A DNA stretch of 64,000 nucleotides, taken from assembly GCA_018340375.1 (NCBI GenBank), contig JAFFJZ010000007.1:8308001-8372000 (forward strand), written 5' to 3'. A model generated the notes under the pieces. The model saw only the letters and a program-made list of their open reading frames with translations, was not told the DNA's origin and searched no databases. The position numbers and the translations under genes were made by a program. This stretch comes from Gonatopus flavifemur. Its lineage: Eukaryota > Arthropoda > Insecta > Hymenoptera > Dryinidae. The stretch's first letter is position 1. Each line of letters starts with the position of its first letter. Shown here piece by piece: positions 1-13,030 of this stretch.

Positions 1-1097
1 AAGATATCTTGAAGATATCTTTTGAAAGACATCTACAAGATATATCAAAAAGACATTTTGAAGATATCTTTTGAAAGACATCTTGAAGATATATCGGAAA
101 GATATCTAAAAGAAAAAAAAATCTAAAAGACATCTTCTCGATATGTCTTAAAGATGTCTTTCAAAAGATATGTTTAAGACGTTTTGCCAAATGTATCTCT
201 AAGAACAGCAGTTTTGAGGTTATGAGTGCGTATGGATAACACTTCAAATGTCTTTGTTCACAATCAAATTGCGAAGAAGGTGAATCCATTCATAGATTAA
301 AAGCTTGAATGTAAATACTCACAAATTCTGTGAAAAGTACGATTTTGTAACCTTGCAGTGCTAGCACTAAAAGTAACGAATCTCCAAGTCACAATATTTT
401 GCGAATTATTGAACTTCTTACGTTGAATTTTATGTACGGCCTTCGTGTACGGTGATTTTATCAAATTCTCATTCACATTTACTAATAAGTTGTTTTTCAA
501 TAACAGTGAGAAAAAAAAATTTGAAGGTATTTATGATATTCATCAGACACTCACGATCACTGGATCATGTACTTCAATATATTTCACCAAATTCATCAAA
601 CTGTTCAAGTTTTAAGCACAATCAACTTATCTTATACTTGTATATGTAATAAACACCTTGTTCAAAAGATCACTTCTACTCTGAAAATATACACCGCTGA
701 CATTATATCTCGCTGTCATATCAACAATTATGAGCACCGTCATCAAATTGGCCGTATGGCTCAGGTCATTGAATCGTAGGTACGTCGTGAAATGTCCGGG
801 TTCGAATCTCGCAACCCCAAGAATCCGAAATGAAGTGAAATTTGTATGACTGAGAGAGGGGATCAAAAGAAAAGAAAGGAGGAAGAAGAAGACAAAGAGG
901 GGAGAATTTCTTTCATGCACGATTCAAGATTTTTTAAGATATTTATGAATTCTTCAAAACATTTTTAAGACTTCCACCAGACCTTCTTTAGATATCCTAA
1001 ACTCATCGAAATCAGTCGCATAAGACATCTTTTAGATTTCTAAAAGACATCTTTCAATCTTTTAGATATCTATAAGATGTCTTTTTGTTTGATTGGG
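1..1097. repeat. GATATC/GACATC foldback minisatellite element (left end outside window)
   Basis: Bases 1-190 and about 930-1085 are built from variants of AAGATATCTT and AAGACATCTT in both orientations, so the two blocks can pair with each other. The right edge reads, on the minus strand, CCCAATCAAACAAAAAGA. Nearly the same terminus (CCCAACAAACAAAAAGA) opens the GATATC-rich block at 42644, so the two belong to one repeat family. The middle (about 200-930) is ordinary AT-rich DNA that carries a tRNA-like segment. The left terminus is not in the window. No coding capacity is seen. Confidence 0.6.
748..835 (+). repeat. tRNA-like segment (candidate SINE head)
   Basis: The sequence has an A-box-like TATGGCTCAGG near 754 and a B-box-like GGGTTCGAATC near 800, spaced as in a RNA polymerase III promoter. 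The T-stem pairs at four of five positions, but the acceptor ends do not pair, so this is not a functional tRNA gene. A purine-rich tail follows to about 905. A tRNA-derived SINE or a decayed tRNA pseudogene fits best. It lies inside the GATATC element. Confidence 0.45.
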
Positions 1098-2029
1098 TTG
1101 TCACACAGTATTGGGCTATGCTTGGTGCAGCACCAGGAATCAACTGCTGACCATTCAACATCAGTCCTATATCGACTGATCATTGGTTGTGTTTTCATTA
1201 ATTGACTTCCTGCAAGGGCATTAACGTTAAATGCATATAAATTTTGGTTATCACGAACAAAATAAATAAAGACCCATGCAGGTATTGCCAAGACTGAAAA
1301 AAACACAAGCTTGTCCCAAGGTTGGCACATGGGTCAGAAACAAACCTCCGTGAAGAAAAATTGGTCCAATATTGTTCCATGATTGTCCCGTTGCTCCCAA
1401 TGGATAGTCAGTCATGATACATTTGTTAATATTTTTGAAATGATCACTACATTTACCACAAGCTTGGTACAAGTATAAAAATCGAGCATTCGTTGAGAAC
1501 AATTGTGCCAATATTGCCCACATGAGTGGCACAATGTTTATGAATATTGACTGAATTTTGAATTGACAATGGCTGAAGACTTGGGGATCACCATCGGGCC
1601 AGGACTGGCCCGATCTTCCTGCCATAATTGATCCTAGACACTAGTTTTACACACCAAGCTAGATGTTATTGATCTAAGTAAGGATAGAACTTTACTTAAT
1701 GGCAATAGGATACTTTTAAATATAATCATACACGGAGATCAACTGATTTTGAAGAACTCTTCATAGAATTTTAGGATGTCTGGCTCATTTTGAAGACGAT
1801 TTTGATGAAACTTTGCAGCTTTTCAAATATAAGCATTTCAAACATCTGACGTTTAGTTTAAGCATAATTCAACAATGGAATCAAAATTGATTGAAATATC
1901 AAAGAACGCAAGTTTTCCAATGACCACACAAGCTTGTCCCAGTCTTGTCACATTTTTTCTATCGTTTTAGGCTAATTCATGTATGGTATTCTGAGGGAGA
2001 AAGTCATGAACTGAAATATGAATCAATTA
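1098..2029. other. Gene-free stretch with CAAGCTTG words
   Basis: No supported gene. Variants of ACAAGCTTGTCCCA and CAAGCTTGGTACAAG occur near 1307, 1458 and 1930. The same words reappear at about 3665-3780 on the far side of the mariner. The mariner at 2030 therefore seems to sit inside an older degenerate foldback repeat. Confidence 0.4.
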
Positions 2030-2105
2030 TTGGGTATGGGAATAAGTTTCCGCCCTTCTTCAAGCAAAGTTGATTTTTATTCAAACAATGGATTATTACA
2101 TAATG

Positions 2106-3414
2106 TTATTCAAAGTATGCACCATTGGAAGCGACCACTTTTGCCTATCTTTCAGGCAGCATACGGATTCCTCGGAGAAAAAAAGCAGGTTCTGTTGACT
2201 CGATTCATTCATTGAGCCATTTTTCGACACTTTCGGAGGAAGTAAACCGCTCTCCAGTAAGGGCTGATTTTATAGATCTAAATAGATGATAATCCGAAGG
2301 CGCAATGTCTGGGGAATACGGCGGGTGGGGCAAGATTTCCCAATTCACTCCTTCCAAATATTTTTTAACATGTTGAGCAACATGTGGCCTAGCATTATCA
2401 TGCAGCAAGATAAGTTTATCATGTCTACCGTCCCATTCCGGTGGTTTTTCTTTGAGAGCTCGATTCAAACGTATTAGCTGTAGTCTGTAACGATCGCCAG
2501 TGATTGTTCCTGACGGTTTAAGAAGTTCATAATAAATGGCACCTTTCTGATCCCACCAGATGCACAACATAATCTTTGAAGCGTGGATATTTGTTTTCGG
2601 TGTCGATGGACCTGGTACACCTGGCAGCCCCCAACTTATTTGACGCTTAGGATTATCGTAATAGATCCATTTTTCATCGCCAGTGACAATACGATGCAGG
2701 AAACTCTTTCTCTTCTGCCGTTTAAGAAGCATCTCGCACGTTACCAAAGGTCTCTCGATATCTCTCTCCTTTAGTTGATGCGGCACCCAATTACCCGCTT
2801 TTTGGACCATTCCCATCTTGTGCAAGCGTTTATCGACGGTCGACCTCGCTGTTAGAAAAATCTGTCTTAAACTTAACAATACTATTATGAAGTTTTTTAC
2901 ATAAACACTTTATTAAATTTCATACGAAATTTTGTATGAAATTTCATATTTTCATATTAAATTTCATGTTTTCATATTAAATTCAATAATCGTTCTTAAA
3001 TTTAATATGGAAATATGAAATTTCATAAAAAATTTCGCATGAAATTTAATAAAATGATTATGTAAAAAACTTCATAATATTATTGTTAAGTTTAAGACAG
3101 ATTTTTCTAACAGTGCTGTCAACACCCAACTCCTCAGACCACTCATCTAGGGTTCGACATGCATTTCCATTCAATAATTGTTCCAGTTCTACATCTTCGA
3201 ATTTTTTCGGTGCCCCTCCGCGTTCTTCATCACTCACGTCAAAATCGCCATTTTGGAATCGTCGAAACCACCCTTTACAAGTTGTATTAGACGGAGCGTG
3301 ATCACCGTGAATATTGCACAGTACACGATACGTTTCAGCGGCACTTTTCTTCGAAATAAAATAATGAAGCATAACTTCCCGCAAATGCTGTTTTGTCGGG
3401 ACAAACGTTGCCAT
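2106..3414 (-). pseudogene. mariner transposase pseudogene (mauritiana-like, DD34D)
   Basis: The enzyme would cut and paste the element at its TIRs using a DD34D catalytic triad. Translated in pieces, it starts at 3414 (MATFVPTKQHLREVM). An N-terminal paired helix-turn-helix follows (FQNGDFDVSDEERG), then the catalytic motifs GDEKW near 2678, HDNARPH and YSPDIAPSDYH. The last two aspartates are 34 residues apart, as expected for mariner. It is broken three ways: a 265-bp palindrome splits it after the ELGVD motif, a one-base deletion lies near 2206 after EKWLNE, and a stop codon falls in the C-terminal MLPER motif. The frame then runs to a stop at 2106. Family assignment is firm; the subfamily rests on remembered family motifs. 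Confidence 0.88.
2849..3113. repeat. 265-bp near-perfect palindrome inserted in mariner
   Basis: The two halves are reverse complements from CTGTTAGAAAAATCTGTC at 2849 to its complement ending at 3113. They are AT-rich, with a short asymmetric centre near 2980. It lies within the transposase frame between the ELGVD and STVDKRLHK motifs. It has no coding capacity and is probably a foldback MITE. A target duplication could not be seen clearly. Confidence 0.8.
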
Positions 3415-3587
3415 TTCTGACACCAGATGGAGAATGATGTTCACGCTTGTATCAAATGTCAACTACCGCAATCGACACCCTACATATACACTTCCAAATC
3501 ACAAGTATAGCACTTGAGTAAACTCAAAAATAGTATCAGCAGCAACACTTTTCCCTAGAGGGCGGAAACTTGTTCCCATACTCAATA

Positions 3588-6500
3588 CTTTTTTTCTTCC
3601 ATATCTGCGATCAAAAGAGCATTGGTTGACGCTTGGTAAATGAATTGCATCGAGCCTGGCAAAACCACTGACCCAAGCTTGTCCTGATCTTATCATTCCA
3701 AGCTTGGGCCAAGTCTGGTAAATAGTTCAAGACAAGTCTCGGCAAGTCTTGTGTCAGGCTTGGTCCATCATTGAGCCATTGGTCAATACACACATGGGGA
3801 GTCAGAGACATGATTGATGTAATCGTTTTCGTGTTTCATTCGATAAAAGAGCCCTACAATCTTCCCTATCAAAAGAACCTGCGCAGTTTCATCTTCGGTT
3901 TGGCAATATCTTGAATTGAAAAGCTCCAAATTTTCAACGTACCGAATTATCCCACTAAATCCCACTAGGAACTAGAAATTCTATCCCAAGTTCCTAGAAT
4001 TCTGTCTAGACACTGCAAATTCAAGATGTTAAAAGTCGGAACATTCCACTCGTAAGCAAGTGATGCTTGGATCGATTGGTAAACCTGCGTTATTCTATTT
4101 GAGGAATGCTTCTGATTGGAGTATGATAATTCATAAAATATCGTGGACTACTGAAAATAGATGCTCTAGAGTACTTTAAGCATGTTCATTACATAAGAAT
4201 CAATTATCTGAAACCGTCTTCCTCAAATGTATCGGATATATTCATGAGTCGTTTTTGAAATTTTCTTTTGTTCCTTGAGTTTGATTCGGTTCGTAGGTCA
4301 AGGAACTTGAATCGTACAGCTCCAATGAATACAACGTAAAAGAGTATTCAAATTATATGTACTTGGCGTCCAGATGTGACTGTATCTCTTGAACAAAGAA
4401 TGTGAAAATCAATGTATCATTTCTTGGTCATTCATTCATCTTCGATACATATCATTGGAGTTTGAATTATTCTCTGGAATAAATTAATAACCGAATATAA
4501 AAGTACTAAAATGTATATGACTTCATTTTCGTTGAACTATACGTAACCAGTTTTTTTTTAACGATATTCAACTTTGGTATCTATTTCGGATAAAATTTTG
4601 TCATCTTCTATTCCACATCCTTTTCAATAAACGATTCAAATGTCAACGACATTTCGATACAGTACATTCACCTCTATCGTTACGCGTGATCATTCATCGA
4701 ATCAATTCATCTACGGATACGAGAGACTTCCTAGTCCAGTTCGGATGCACCCTCTCCATTCGCTTGTATTTTTTGTTCCAATTTATACGTAGAAGAATTT
4801 ATAAATCATCTGAAAATTTCATAACTTGAGACGGGGAATCGAAAATCCCAGACTCATGAGATAAGAAATTCACCTCCGGGCGAATTCTCTCCAGTTCCCA
4901 AGATTTCATGAACCACACCAATTTATTTTTATTCTAAATATAAGAATAACACTTTTCGCGAGAGATTTGTCAGGAATATCGTCCACATTCCAGCAGATAA
5001 CTTCTAGAATTCAGGAACTATTTCTCACAGTACATAACATTCTTTCCCAATAAACGACTTCCAGTGCTTATTTTGATATATCTCTTGAACATTCTCAGAT
5101 CCTCCCATACATTGCACCACATAAATCCCACTTCTTTAATATAAATGTAAATTTGTCGCTGACACAATTTTACAAAATCTATATATACATCATATATTTT
5201 ATTCGACGTATTGATTTCCATACTTATAACATGATTTTTATTATACTTCTCTGATCGAATTCGAATAAAAATATTTGTATTAGCAAATACGAAAGCATTT
5301 CCAATATGTACGGAAGAGTTTTGAATGTATGTGGAGATTATATTTATGTGCATATAAATTATATTGAAAGGAAATCGGAAAGAGGACTAGGTAGGTGCGT
5401 TATGTACATTTCCTTAGGCTTCACTTAAAGTAATGAAATGTTATAAAAATGGAAAATCAATATGAGAACTTGAGGGTGGGATGCAGAATTGCAATCGTAC
5501 AATTCACTGTATATACGGCTGTATCTACTGTATGAACTACTGTACGTACCGTGCAGGAATGGAACACCCCAGATATATGAAATACAAAAAACCCTGCAAC
5601 GTACGTGGATGATAGGTATGATTGATGAGCCAAAATGTCTCTTGAAGTGATGTGATGTCTTTTCTTTCGTTCCCTCGATCCTCGTATGCGTATATAGCGT
5701 TAAGATGAAAAAAGGAACGCGGATTTCGCAATCAATAGAAGTATTTGTACAATCTTAAAACATGAAACGAATCGATAGAGGGAGAGCTCTCAGGTGAGGT
5801 ATGATGAATGCTTCATTTATCAAAGGGCGGATTATATTATAACGAGCCAAATGTTATGTGATATGGTTGGATTTTCGTATTCCGAGAATATTTTCTCCTT
5901 CGTTTCGAGTTTGGGAGAAGTTTATGCGTACAGCGGGCCTTTAATGAGACATTCTTATCACTTGGTGCTTTTGTCAGTACCGGTACAACGACGGAGGCAT
6001 TTGAAATGGCAGTATTGTGTTATTACAAAGTGCTGAAATACCAGTAGTACCGAGAAAATTGAAATTCCTACACTCAAATCAACCATCCCTACAGTAACGG
6101 ATATCCACGAAATGAATAAGTATTTTTTTCCAGAGAATCTGTTTCTGATATTTGAGGATATTCACGTTTCTTTGAAGAAGAAGAAGTTCTTCAGCATCGA
6201 TTATTCAATCGTCAGTGAACTCATCATTTTATTGAAATGATAAAAACCACAATACACGTGAAACCGTTGGGAAAAAGAGAAAGGAACAAAAAAAATCCGC
6301 CCTGATTGTCTCTATACGAATCCCGCTATTCCTTCCTTCTTCCATTCATTCCATTCGAACTGACGCACTTGAAAATGATATTTCAATTTTAAATTCTTCC
6401 CATCCGATTCCTATCTCAGAACTGAGTGAAAATATTACAATGCTCACGTTGAACATGCATTTTGAAATTATATGAATAGGAAATCGCGCAAAGTGCACGA

Positions 6501-8050
6501 AACATATCATATTAAAAGTCACATTTGACTCGGATCGCTGAACGGGTGGATGAGAGGAAAAATTGTAGACCTACCGTCTCGGAATACGAATGAAGTACTT
6601 GTCTAATTCATCCTTCATACATCTCCATCACACGCTGTTGACAACCGAGGAGGTAAGTGTATGAAGAAATACAACGTGGTACACACACCTCTTCACACGC
6701 ATGGTCGCTTCTCTCGATAGTAGACTATTCACGAGGGGCTTGCTTAACCTCTTCAACTACCAAAAGAGAAGAAAACATGTACATTTTGTCACTCCATCGT
6801 CTAGAGCAAGACGGAACACAAGAGCAGACAACACCCTGCCGGTGTTGGTCGTTGCATGGTGAAGTAACTTTCCATGCATAGGTTAGCAGGCTCCACGGCT
6901 CTATACGTATACCGGAAAAAACGGCTTGTTTTGTCTGAGAAACACGTAGGCACCACACATCATAGGATATACTATGGAGAATCTCATACATGCACACTCT
7001 ATATGAGTCACACGTGTGTTTGCACACGCCAAATCGGATGTGAAGTTTACGATGGCTGAAAGAAAGAGGAAGAACTAAGAGAGATACAAGTAGAAGGGAG
7101 GATTTGAAAAAGTGTGAACCGAGTTGGTGTTGTATTGTTCAAGACTGAAGGTTGAAACCTCGTCCCCGAAGACTCTCATGATGCTACGCTGTTCTGTATG
7201 CGTCCTGTTTTTCCCTCTTCCGAGAAGGGAACAATACTATGCGAGTTGACTGACCGTCCCTCCTTCCTTCAACTTTAACCATATTTTAGAGTCTTTCCAC
7301 TCGTTTCAGACTCATCTTTTCATCCAAACTCCTCGCCGTAAGATTCCAATTGAATTGCATGCGAAAAAAAATGAATAAAAACCATTCATTCGATATTTTA
7401 TCTGTAAATTCTATGCTCATTTTTTTTGCACTTGTCTAAAACGATGATCGATCAACGTCACGGACGACGCATCAACATTTCCAGAATACTCAAATCGATT
7501 GGAATCGCGAAAAAGTGCTGACACTCCAGTAACATGATTTTTATAGGGAGTAGTAATGACAGAAAAATTTTTCCCACCAGTGCCGGCATGGATTACTCAC
7601 TTCAATTGACGGAACGTGGATGAATTAGGGAAGTTTTTCTGACCGTGTTCACTTGATTAATGTTTGATTGAAAATTCATTTGAATCACCTTCTATTTCCA
7701 TCCAACAAGGTTTTTTTAATTAAAATGAAACGTCTAAAGCGTTAAATTACTTTAGAAGAAGAACATCACACACCGAAAGCACTGTGTTGTAAAAATTACT
7801 ATGCAGCTTGTAAGAATAAGTGAGTTTTCAAACAGTTGAAAGTGATATTTTCACAAAATGCGCAGTGATATTTTTATGAAATTCCCACTTATCCTTCGAT
7901 CACTGAAATTTCAAGGTAATTTTTTAAATAAATTTCTTTCAGTGCAATCGAAGATGAGAAAAAAAACTCGAAAAATGATTTGTCAACAGCTAGCTCCCTA
8001 TTCTTTTTATCAACTGCTCTGGATTCAATTATGAATCCTAGTGGAAAGTA
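3588..8050. other. Gene-free AT-rich stretch
   Basis: The first 200 bases carry CAAGCTTGG words matching those left of the mariner. The rest is unique-looking AT-rich DNA with only short, low-complexity or stop-bounded frames. I found no domain, splice-supported exon, RNA gene or clear repeat here. Confidence 0.5.
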
Positions 8051-8227
8051 CACTGTAAAAACATCTCTTCTGAAAATTCAGAAAATTTGACCGTAATTTT
8101 TTACATGAGGTTTTCTGAATTTTGAGAAACTCCAACTGAATTTCGAAAAATAGACTGAAAATTCAGTCAGGTTTGTTACAAGTCAGCAAAATTTTTCTGA
8201 AAATTCAGAAGGAAATGTTTTCCAGTG
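8051..8227. mobile_element. MITE, CACTG terminus, TA-flanked
   Basis: This 177-bp element has about 30-bp inverted ends. The left end begins CACTGTAAAAACATCTC and the right end, complemented, begins CACTGGAAAACATTTCC. TA lies on both sides (8049-8050 and 8228-8229). The interior repeats TTCTGAAAATTCAGAA, the same words as the inner part of the terminus. It is non-coding. Confidence 0.8.
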
Positions 8228-9633
8228 TATTCTGAAAATCCTTGGATAGAAAATGAAACAAAAATGACTTCAGGTCCATTCAAAGAGACACATTCAATAT
8301 CCTCACGTCCACTCAAGGTCACTTTCGACCTACCCTGGTTGAAAAATCTCATTGAATCCGGTGGTGGTTGATGAGTTTCACACTGAAAAAAAAGAAGGAT
8401 AAAAATATCGCCAACTTGAAAGTGTAGTTCGAGTGACTGCAATTTTAGTAGACTTTACAGCGGTGAGTGTAAGATGTACGTTAGCTGGCGTATATCATAC
8501 ATTCGCCGCTGCAAAATCAACTAAAATTGTGGCAACTCGAATGCCATTTTGACAGTTGGCGATATTTTTATTCTCGCGCAAGTAAACTGGACAACTTTTT
8601 TTCTCCGTGCAACGGGACGATCAAGATATGGGAGAGGCCACGGTTATAGGAATTGATGGATAGTGCATTAAATACATGGAAGAGTAGTGTATTGGGTTCA
8701 AAAACAATGTTGTAGATTCTCACACTTCGTCGATGTTTTTTGGGAACCATGAAATTAAATCCTGCAGCGGCTTTTCAAAACAAAGTTCGATGAATTCTGA
8801 TTGAAAATTTCGAACCAATAATTCCATGAGAGCGATGGGCAGATTGCATAAAATAATCATCGAACGAGATGTTTTAGGAAATATTCAGTAGTGAATGTCC
8901 GGTCAGTTTCATATGCATGCTCAGTGGGTAGCAATTAGAAATTCCTCACCTTTGATTCTATAGGAAGCAATGGGAAAATGCCAAAAGACAAACGTCGAAT
9001 GCCCAAGTGGCACGGGGAATGACAATTTAGCTACATAGAGCATTCGTATAAGATGCATTTGGTACAAATAAATATGCTCCATGAAGCTCATTTTCATATC
9101 CCAGCAAAATTAATGTCCTATCATGAAATGTTATTCACTGTATCAAATTTTGTAGTTATTCGCGAGCTCTCTAGAACTTTCACACATCACGGAGAGAAGA
9201 GATCTTCGAAAAATAGTAAAGTTCGCTGTCATACGTAGCACAGTCGCCCCCGATATCTGGAATAGTAAATTATGTCACGTCGCATTTCGATTTGTAGGCA
9301 CATAAAATTCAAATCCAGGGATGGAAATCACAGAACTTGCTAATCCTCATAGTGATTCACAAAAATACTACGTGGCATTACACTTTTCAATCCTTCGCAT
9401 CACATAATCAGTAAATTATGTAGCTCATTCTGCTGAGAATATATTAAAAACATTTATTGCGATGTCAAATAGTGAACTCTGCTATTTTCCAAAGAGGCAC
9501 TTTTCTGTGTGATTCTACGCGTGTCCAAACGTAAATACTACTCTCTTTCAAAAAACCAAGAATATTACTGGTTTTTTCAGTCCGATGAAGCAGGGATTTC
9601 TTGAAAGGTTATCTGGGGAATTTTGAACATCCA
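8228..9633. other. Gene-free stretch
   Basis: Nothing recognisable was found on either strand. The frames here are short and lack any family motif. Confidence 0.45.
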
Positions 9634-9922
9634 CACGGAAAGACCAGGTCTATCAATGTTCAGAAAAATGACTGTCGATTTAGGAAAAACGAGAATCGCT
9701 GAAAAATATTCGCAGTGAGTCTACTAAAAATTCGTAGTCGATGTATTAACAATTGATAGGTCCACTGTGAAAAATATCAATGTTATTATTTTGACTACGA
9801 ATTTTTGGTAGACTCACTAGGAATATTTTTCAGCGATCCTCTTTTTCCCTAAATTGACAGTCATTTTTCTAAACGTTGATAAATATTTTTTTCTAAATAT
9901 CAATAGACCCAGTCTTTACGTG
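9634..9922. mobile_element. Foldback element, CACGG terminus, CA-flanked
   Basis: A 289-bp long inverted repeat. The left arm starts CACGGAAAGACCAGGTC and the right arm, complemented, starts CACGTAAAGACTGGGTC. The arms pair almost to the centre near 9770, sharing words such as GAATCGCTGAAAAATATT. The dinucleotide CA flanks both ends. It has no coding capacity. Confidence 0.75.
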
Positions 9923-10314
9923 CAACTTTAGCATTGAATATTGAAAACTAACAAGGCAGGAAGCATAAATTTCTCATCGCTTATACAGGACCAGGTCATT
10001 CAATATATCCGTAAGGTAAATAAGAAAGAAACAAAAGTTTGGCAAAACTTGATTTTATTATTCAACATAGTTGCCTTTGAGGGCGATACAACGAGTATAG
10101 CGATTTTTCAACTTCTCGATACCACTTTTATAGTGCGATTTCTCTTTCTCCTCAAAATAGACCTCAGGTTCAGTGATTACTTCATCATTGGATTTAAATT
10201 TCTTTCCAGCAAGCATTCTCTTAAGATCTGAAAACAGGAAAAAGTCGCCGGGGGCTAAATCTGGAGAATACGGTGGGTGGGTAAGCAATTCGAATCCCAA
10301 TGCATTCCCTAGTA

Positions 10315-10418
10315 GAAATCACTCCAGTCAATCTCTAGGCCATTACGAGGCCTCACCAGGCACTTGTGAGTTACTTGCAAGGCCGGATAATGGCCTGGAG
10401 AATGACTAAAGTGATTTC
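10315..10418. mobile_element. 104-bp MITE inside mariner transposase
   Basis: The ends are 27-bp imperfect inverted repeats: GAAATCACTCCAGTCAATCT on the left and, complemented, GAAATCACTTTAGTCATTCT on the right. It separates the HQDNAPC and GFELL motifs of the transposase. On the left it is preceded by CCCTAGTA, which matches the terminus of the insertion at 21790, so the original element may have begun at 10308. Confidence 0.7.
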
Positions 10419-11063
10419 GCCATCATTTTCATCGATACACGAGACACGGTGCATTATCTTGGTGAAACAACACTTTTTTCTTTCGCAAATGTGGCCGTTG
10501 CTTTGCGATTTCACCCTTCAATCGATCCAAAAGTGCACAGTGATGGTCGCTGTTGATGGTGGTTTCTTTGGAGATAGTCGATGAATATTATTCCCTTCGC
10601 ATCCCAAAATACAGACGCCATCACCTTACCGACCGATTGTTGCGTCTTTGCTCGCTTTGGATTCGATTTGTCGCGTGCTGTCCACTCAGCTGACTGTCTT
10701 TTGGATTCTGGTGTGTAATGGTGAAGCCTGAAGCCATGTTCCATCCATTGTCACATATCGACGATAGAATTCGATTTTATTGCGGTTCAATAGCGCCAAA
10801 CACACCTCTGAAGCATCAATTCGTTGTTGTTTCTGGTCGACTGTGAGCTCACGTAGCACCCACTTTGTACAGAGCTTTCGCATACCCAAATGTTGGTGTA
10901 AAATGATAAAAACACTACTATCTGATATCTTTACAATGTGAGCTAGCTCGTGCACCTCCAATTTGCGATCGTTCATAACCAATTTGTGGATTTTTTGAAT
11001 GTTTTCTGGAATAACAGCCTCATGTGGGTGTCCACTGCGCTCTGCGTGATTTGTGCTGGTATG

Positions 11064-12090
11064 CCCTGGTAAAAGAATCTCTCTGTATCTCTCTGGAAAT
11101 TTCACGTTCCAGAGAGATTCAGGAAGAATCAGAGAAATTCAGAGCAATTCAGTGTGGTTCAGAGGATTTCAGAGACTAGTGGATTGAGAGAACTTGTGCT
11201 TTGAATTTTTCAGAAGGATTCAGAAAAATTCAGAGGAACTCAGAGAGATGCAGGGAAATTCTGGGAAATTCAGAGAGCAACAAATTCAGTGAAATTCTTG
11301 GTCCTGCATTTCAGAGGCGTTCAAGGAGTGTCAGACGCTTTCAGAGATAGATGAATTCAGGAAGATTGTGCGTAGAACTTTCCAGAAATATTCAGAGGAA
11401 TTTAGAAAGATTCAGAGTAATTCAGAGAGGAATGGATTCAGTACAAATCTTGGTCCTGCATTTCAGAGGCTCTCTGGAAGTTTCAGAGACTCCCAGAGGA
11501 AGATAAATTAAGAAAAATTGTGCGTGGAATATTTTAGAAATATTCAGAGGAATTTAGAAAGATTCAGAGTAATCCAGAGAGATTCAGAAGAATCAAGAGA
11601 AATTCAGAGAAATTCAGAGGAAGTTTTGAAATCTGAATACATTGAATCCCGGGATATTTAGAGGAATTCAGAGAGATTCAGGGAAAATCAGAGAGATTTA
11701 GAGGAATTCAGAGGAAGCTTTGAAACCTGAATACATGAAATTCCCGGAGATTTAAAGGAATTCAGAGGGATTCAGAGAAATTCAGAGGAATTCAGAGGAA
11801 TTCAGAAGAAGCTTTGAAATCTGAATACATCAGATTCCGGGAGATTGACAGGAATTTAGAGATATTCAGGTAAATTCAGAGGGAGCTTTGAAGTTCAAAT
11901 ATATAAAATTCTGAGGGATTCAGTGATATGCGGAGAGATTCGGAGAAAGTTGAAGAATTCAGAACGTATCACTATCGGAAAAGTCTCTAACTCCCTCTGA
12001 ATTACTCTGGAATTACTCTGACTCTCTCTGAAATTTGTCTCAAAATATAGAGAGATTTCAGAGAGATTCAGAGAGATTTTTTTTACCAGG
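11064..12090. mobile_element. Foldback minisatellite element (CAGAGAGATT unit) inside mariner
   Basis: The left terminus is CCCTGGTAAAAGAATCTCTC. The right terminus, complemented, is CCTGGTAAAAAAAATCTCTC. Between them are about 60 variants of TTCAGAGAGATTCAGAG, first in one orientation (11105-11960) and then partly reversed near 11985-12045. The unit is the same sequence as the region just inside the terminus. The flanks (TG and TA) do not match, so the target duplication has decayed. It interrupts the mariner frame after the EFQRG motif. Confidence 0.78.
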
Positions 12091-12675
12091 TAGACCACGT
12101 TGAAATTCAGTAATCCACTTTACCATTTGTCTCGATGGAGCAGAGTCCGGATAATGTTCATCAAACCATTGTTTGGTTGCCACTAGGGATGCACCGGATA
12201 TCCGGCCCTGATCCGGTATCCGGCCTATCCGGCTGGATCGCCGGATCGGACACATATCCGGCCGGATACTGAATAAAATTTCTATAAAATTCATATTACC
12301 CCAGAGGATAAATCTCTTGTTTAATATTATTGAAATATTGTTCAAATGATATTCAGTGGAACGTTTCTGTTTTCCCTAATTGAAGAAATCTGTTGAATCT
12401 TGCCATATCTGATTGAATCTTGTACAGGGAGTAAAAAAGTCGGTGTCCGTTCCAACGGGCAGATTTTTGGAATTTTGTTGTAGTTCGCAGTCTTGTGACC
12501 CCTCTGATGCATGATAAAAAAACATCAGAACTCATTATCCACTCAATTAATGAGAGCAATGTTTCAAAATTTTGAAAATGATGACAGAATACCAAAAATC
12601 TACCGTTAGAACCAACACGGACTTTCTTCACTCACTGTACGATGATCTGGTTATAGCCATTTAGTGAGATTTAGT

Positions 12676-13030
12676 GCACGGAGAAAATATAATAGCGATT
12701 ACTTTATTGGGCACGAACGGAAAAAATTATGACTTCGCTTTTGTTTTGGATGCCACGGTATGCGTCAATAACACATCCATTATGTTTGAGCGAAATGGTT
12801 TCTCATAATGCATCCATGATACCATAAATGTAACACCATCATGCGCTCTTGTTTCAAATGCCACATCGCGCATCGATATTTCATCAATGATTGAGGAACA
12901 TAATGCTCGCATAGATTGTCCCCAATAACGGTGTTTGATACGGAAACACCTTGGTACCATCATGCCAACATTTTTTTCTTTGCCATGGGTCCATTATGGT
13001 ACCATTATGAGCATATTTTTCTTATCTGGG
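12676..13030. repeat. ATGGTACCATTATG repeat block, possible CACGGAG element
   Basis: The block opens with CACGGAGAAAATATAATAG, resembling the CACGGAGA terminus of the element at 45743. It is filled with words such as ATGCATCCATGATACC and ATGGTACCATTATG in both orientations. The right terminus is not clear. It is probably a degraded foldback element inside the hAT. Confidence 0.4.

Larger units (their letters stand above)
2030..3585 (-). mobile_element. mariner element, mauritiana-type, disrupted
   Basis: The termini match as inverted repeats of about 27 bp, TTGGGTATGGGAATAAGTTT on the left and TTGAGTATGGGAACAAGTTT on the right (minus strand). Both abut TA (2028-2029 and 3586-3587), the mariner target duplication. 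The element is 1,556 bp, about 265 bp longer than a usual mariner, and a palindromic insertion at 2849-3113 accounts for the excess. It carries a single minus-strand transposase pseudogene. Confidence 0.9.
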
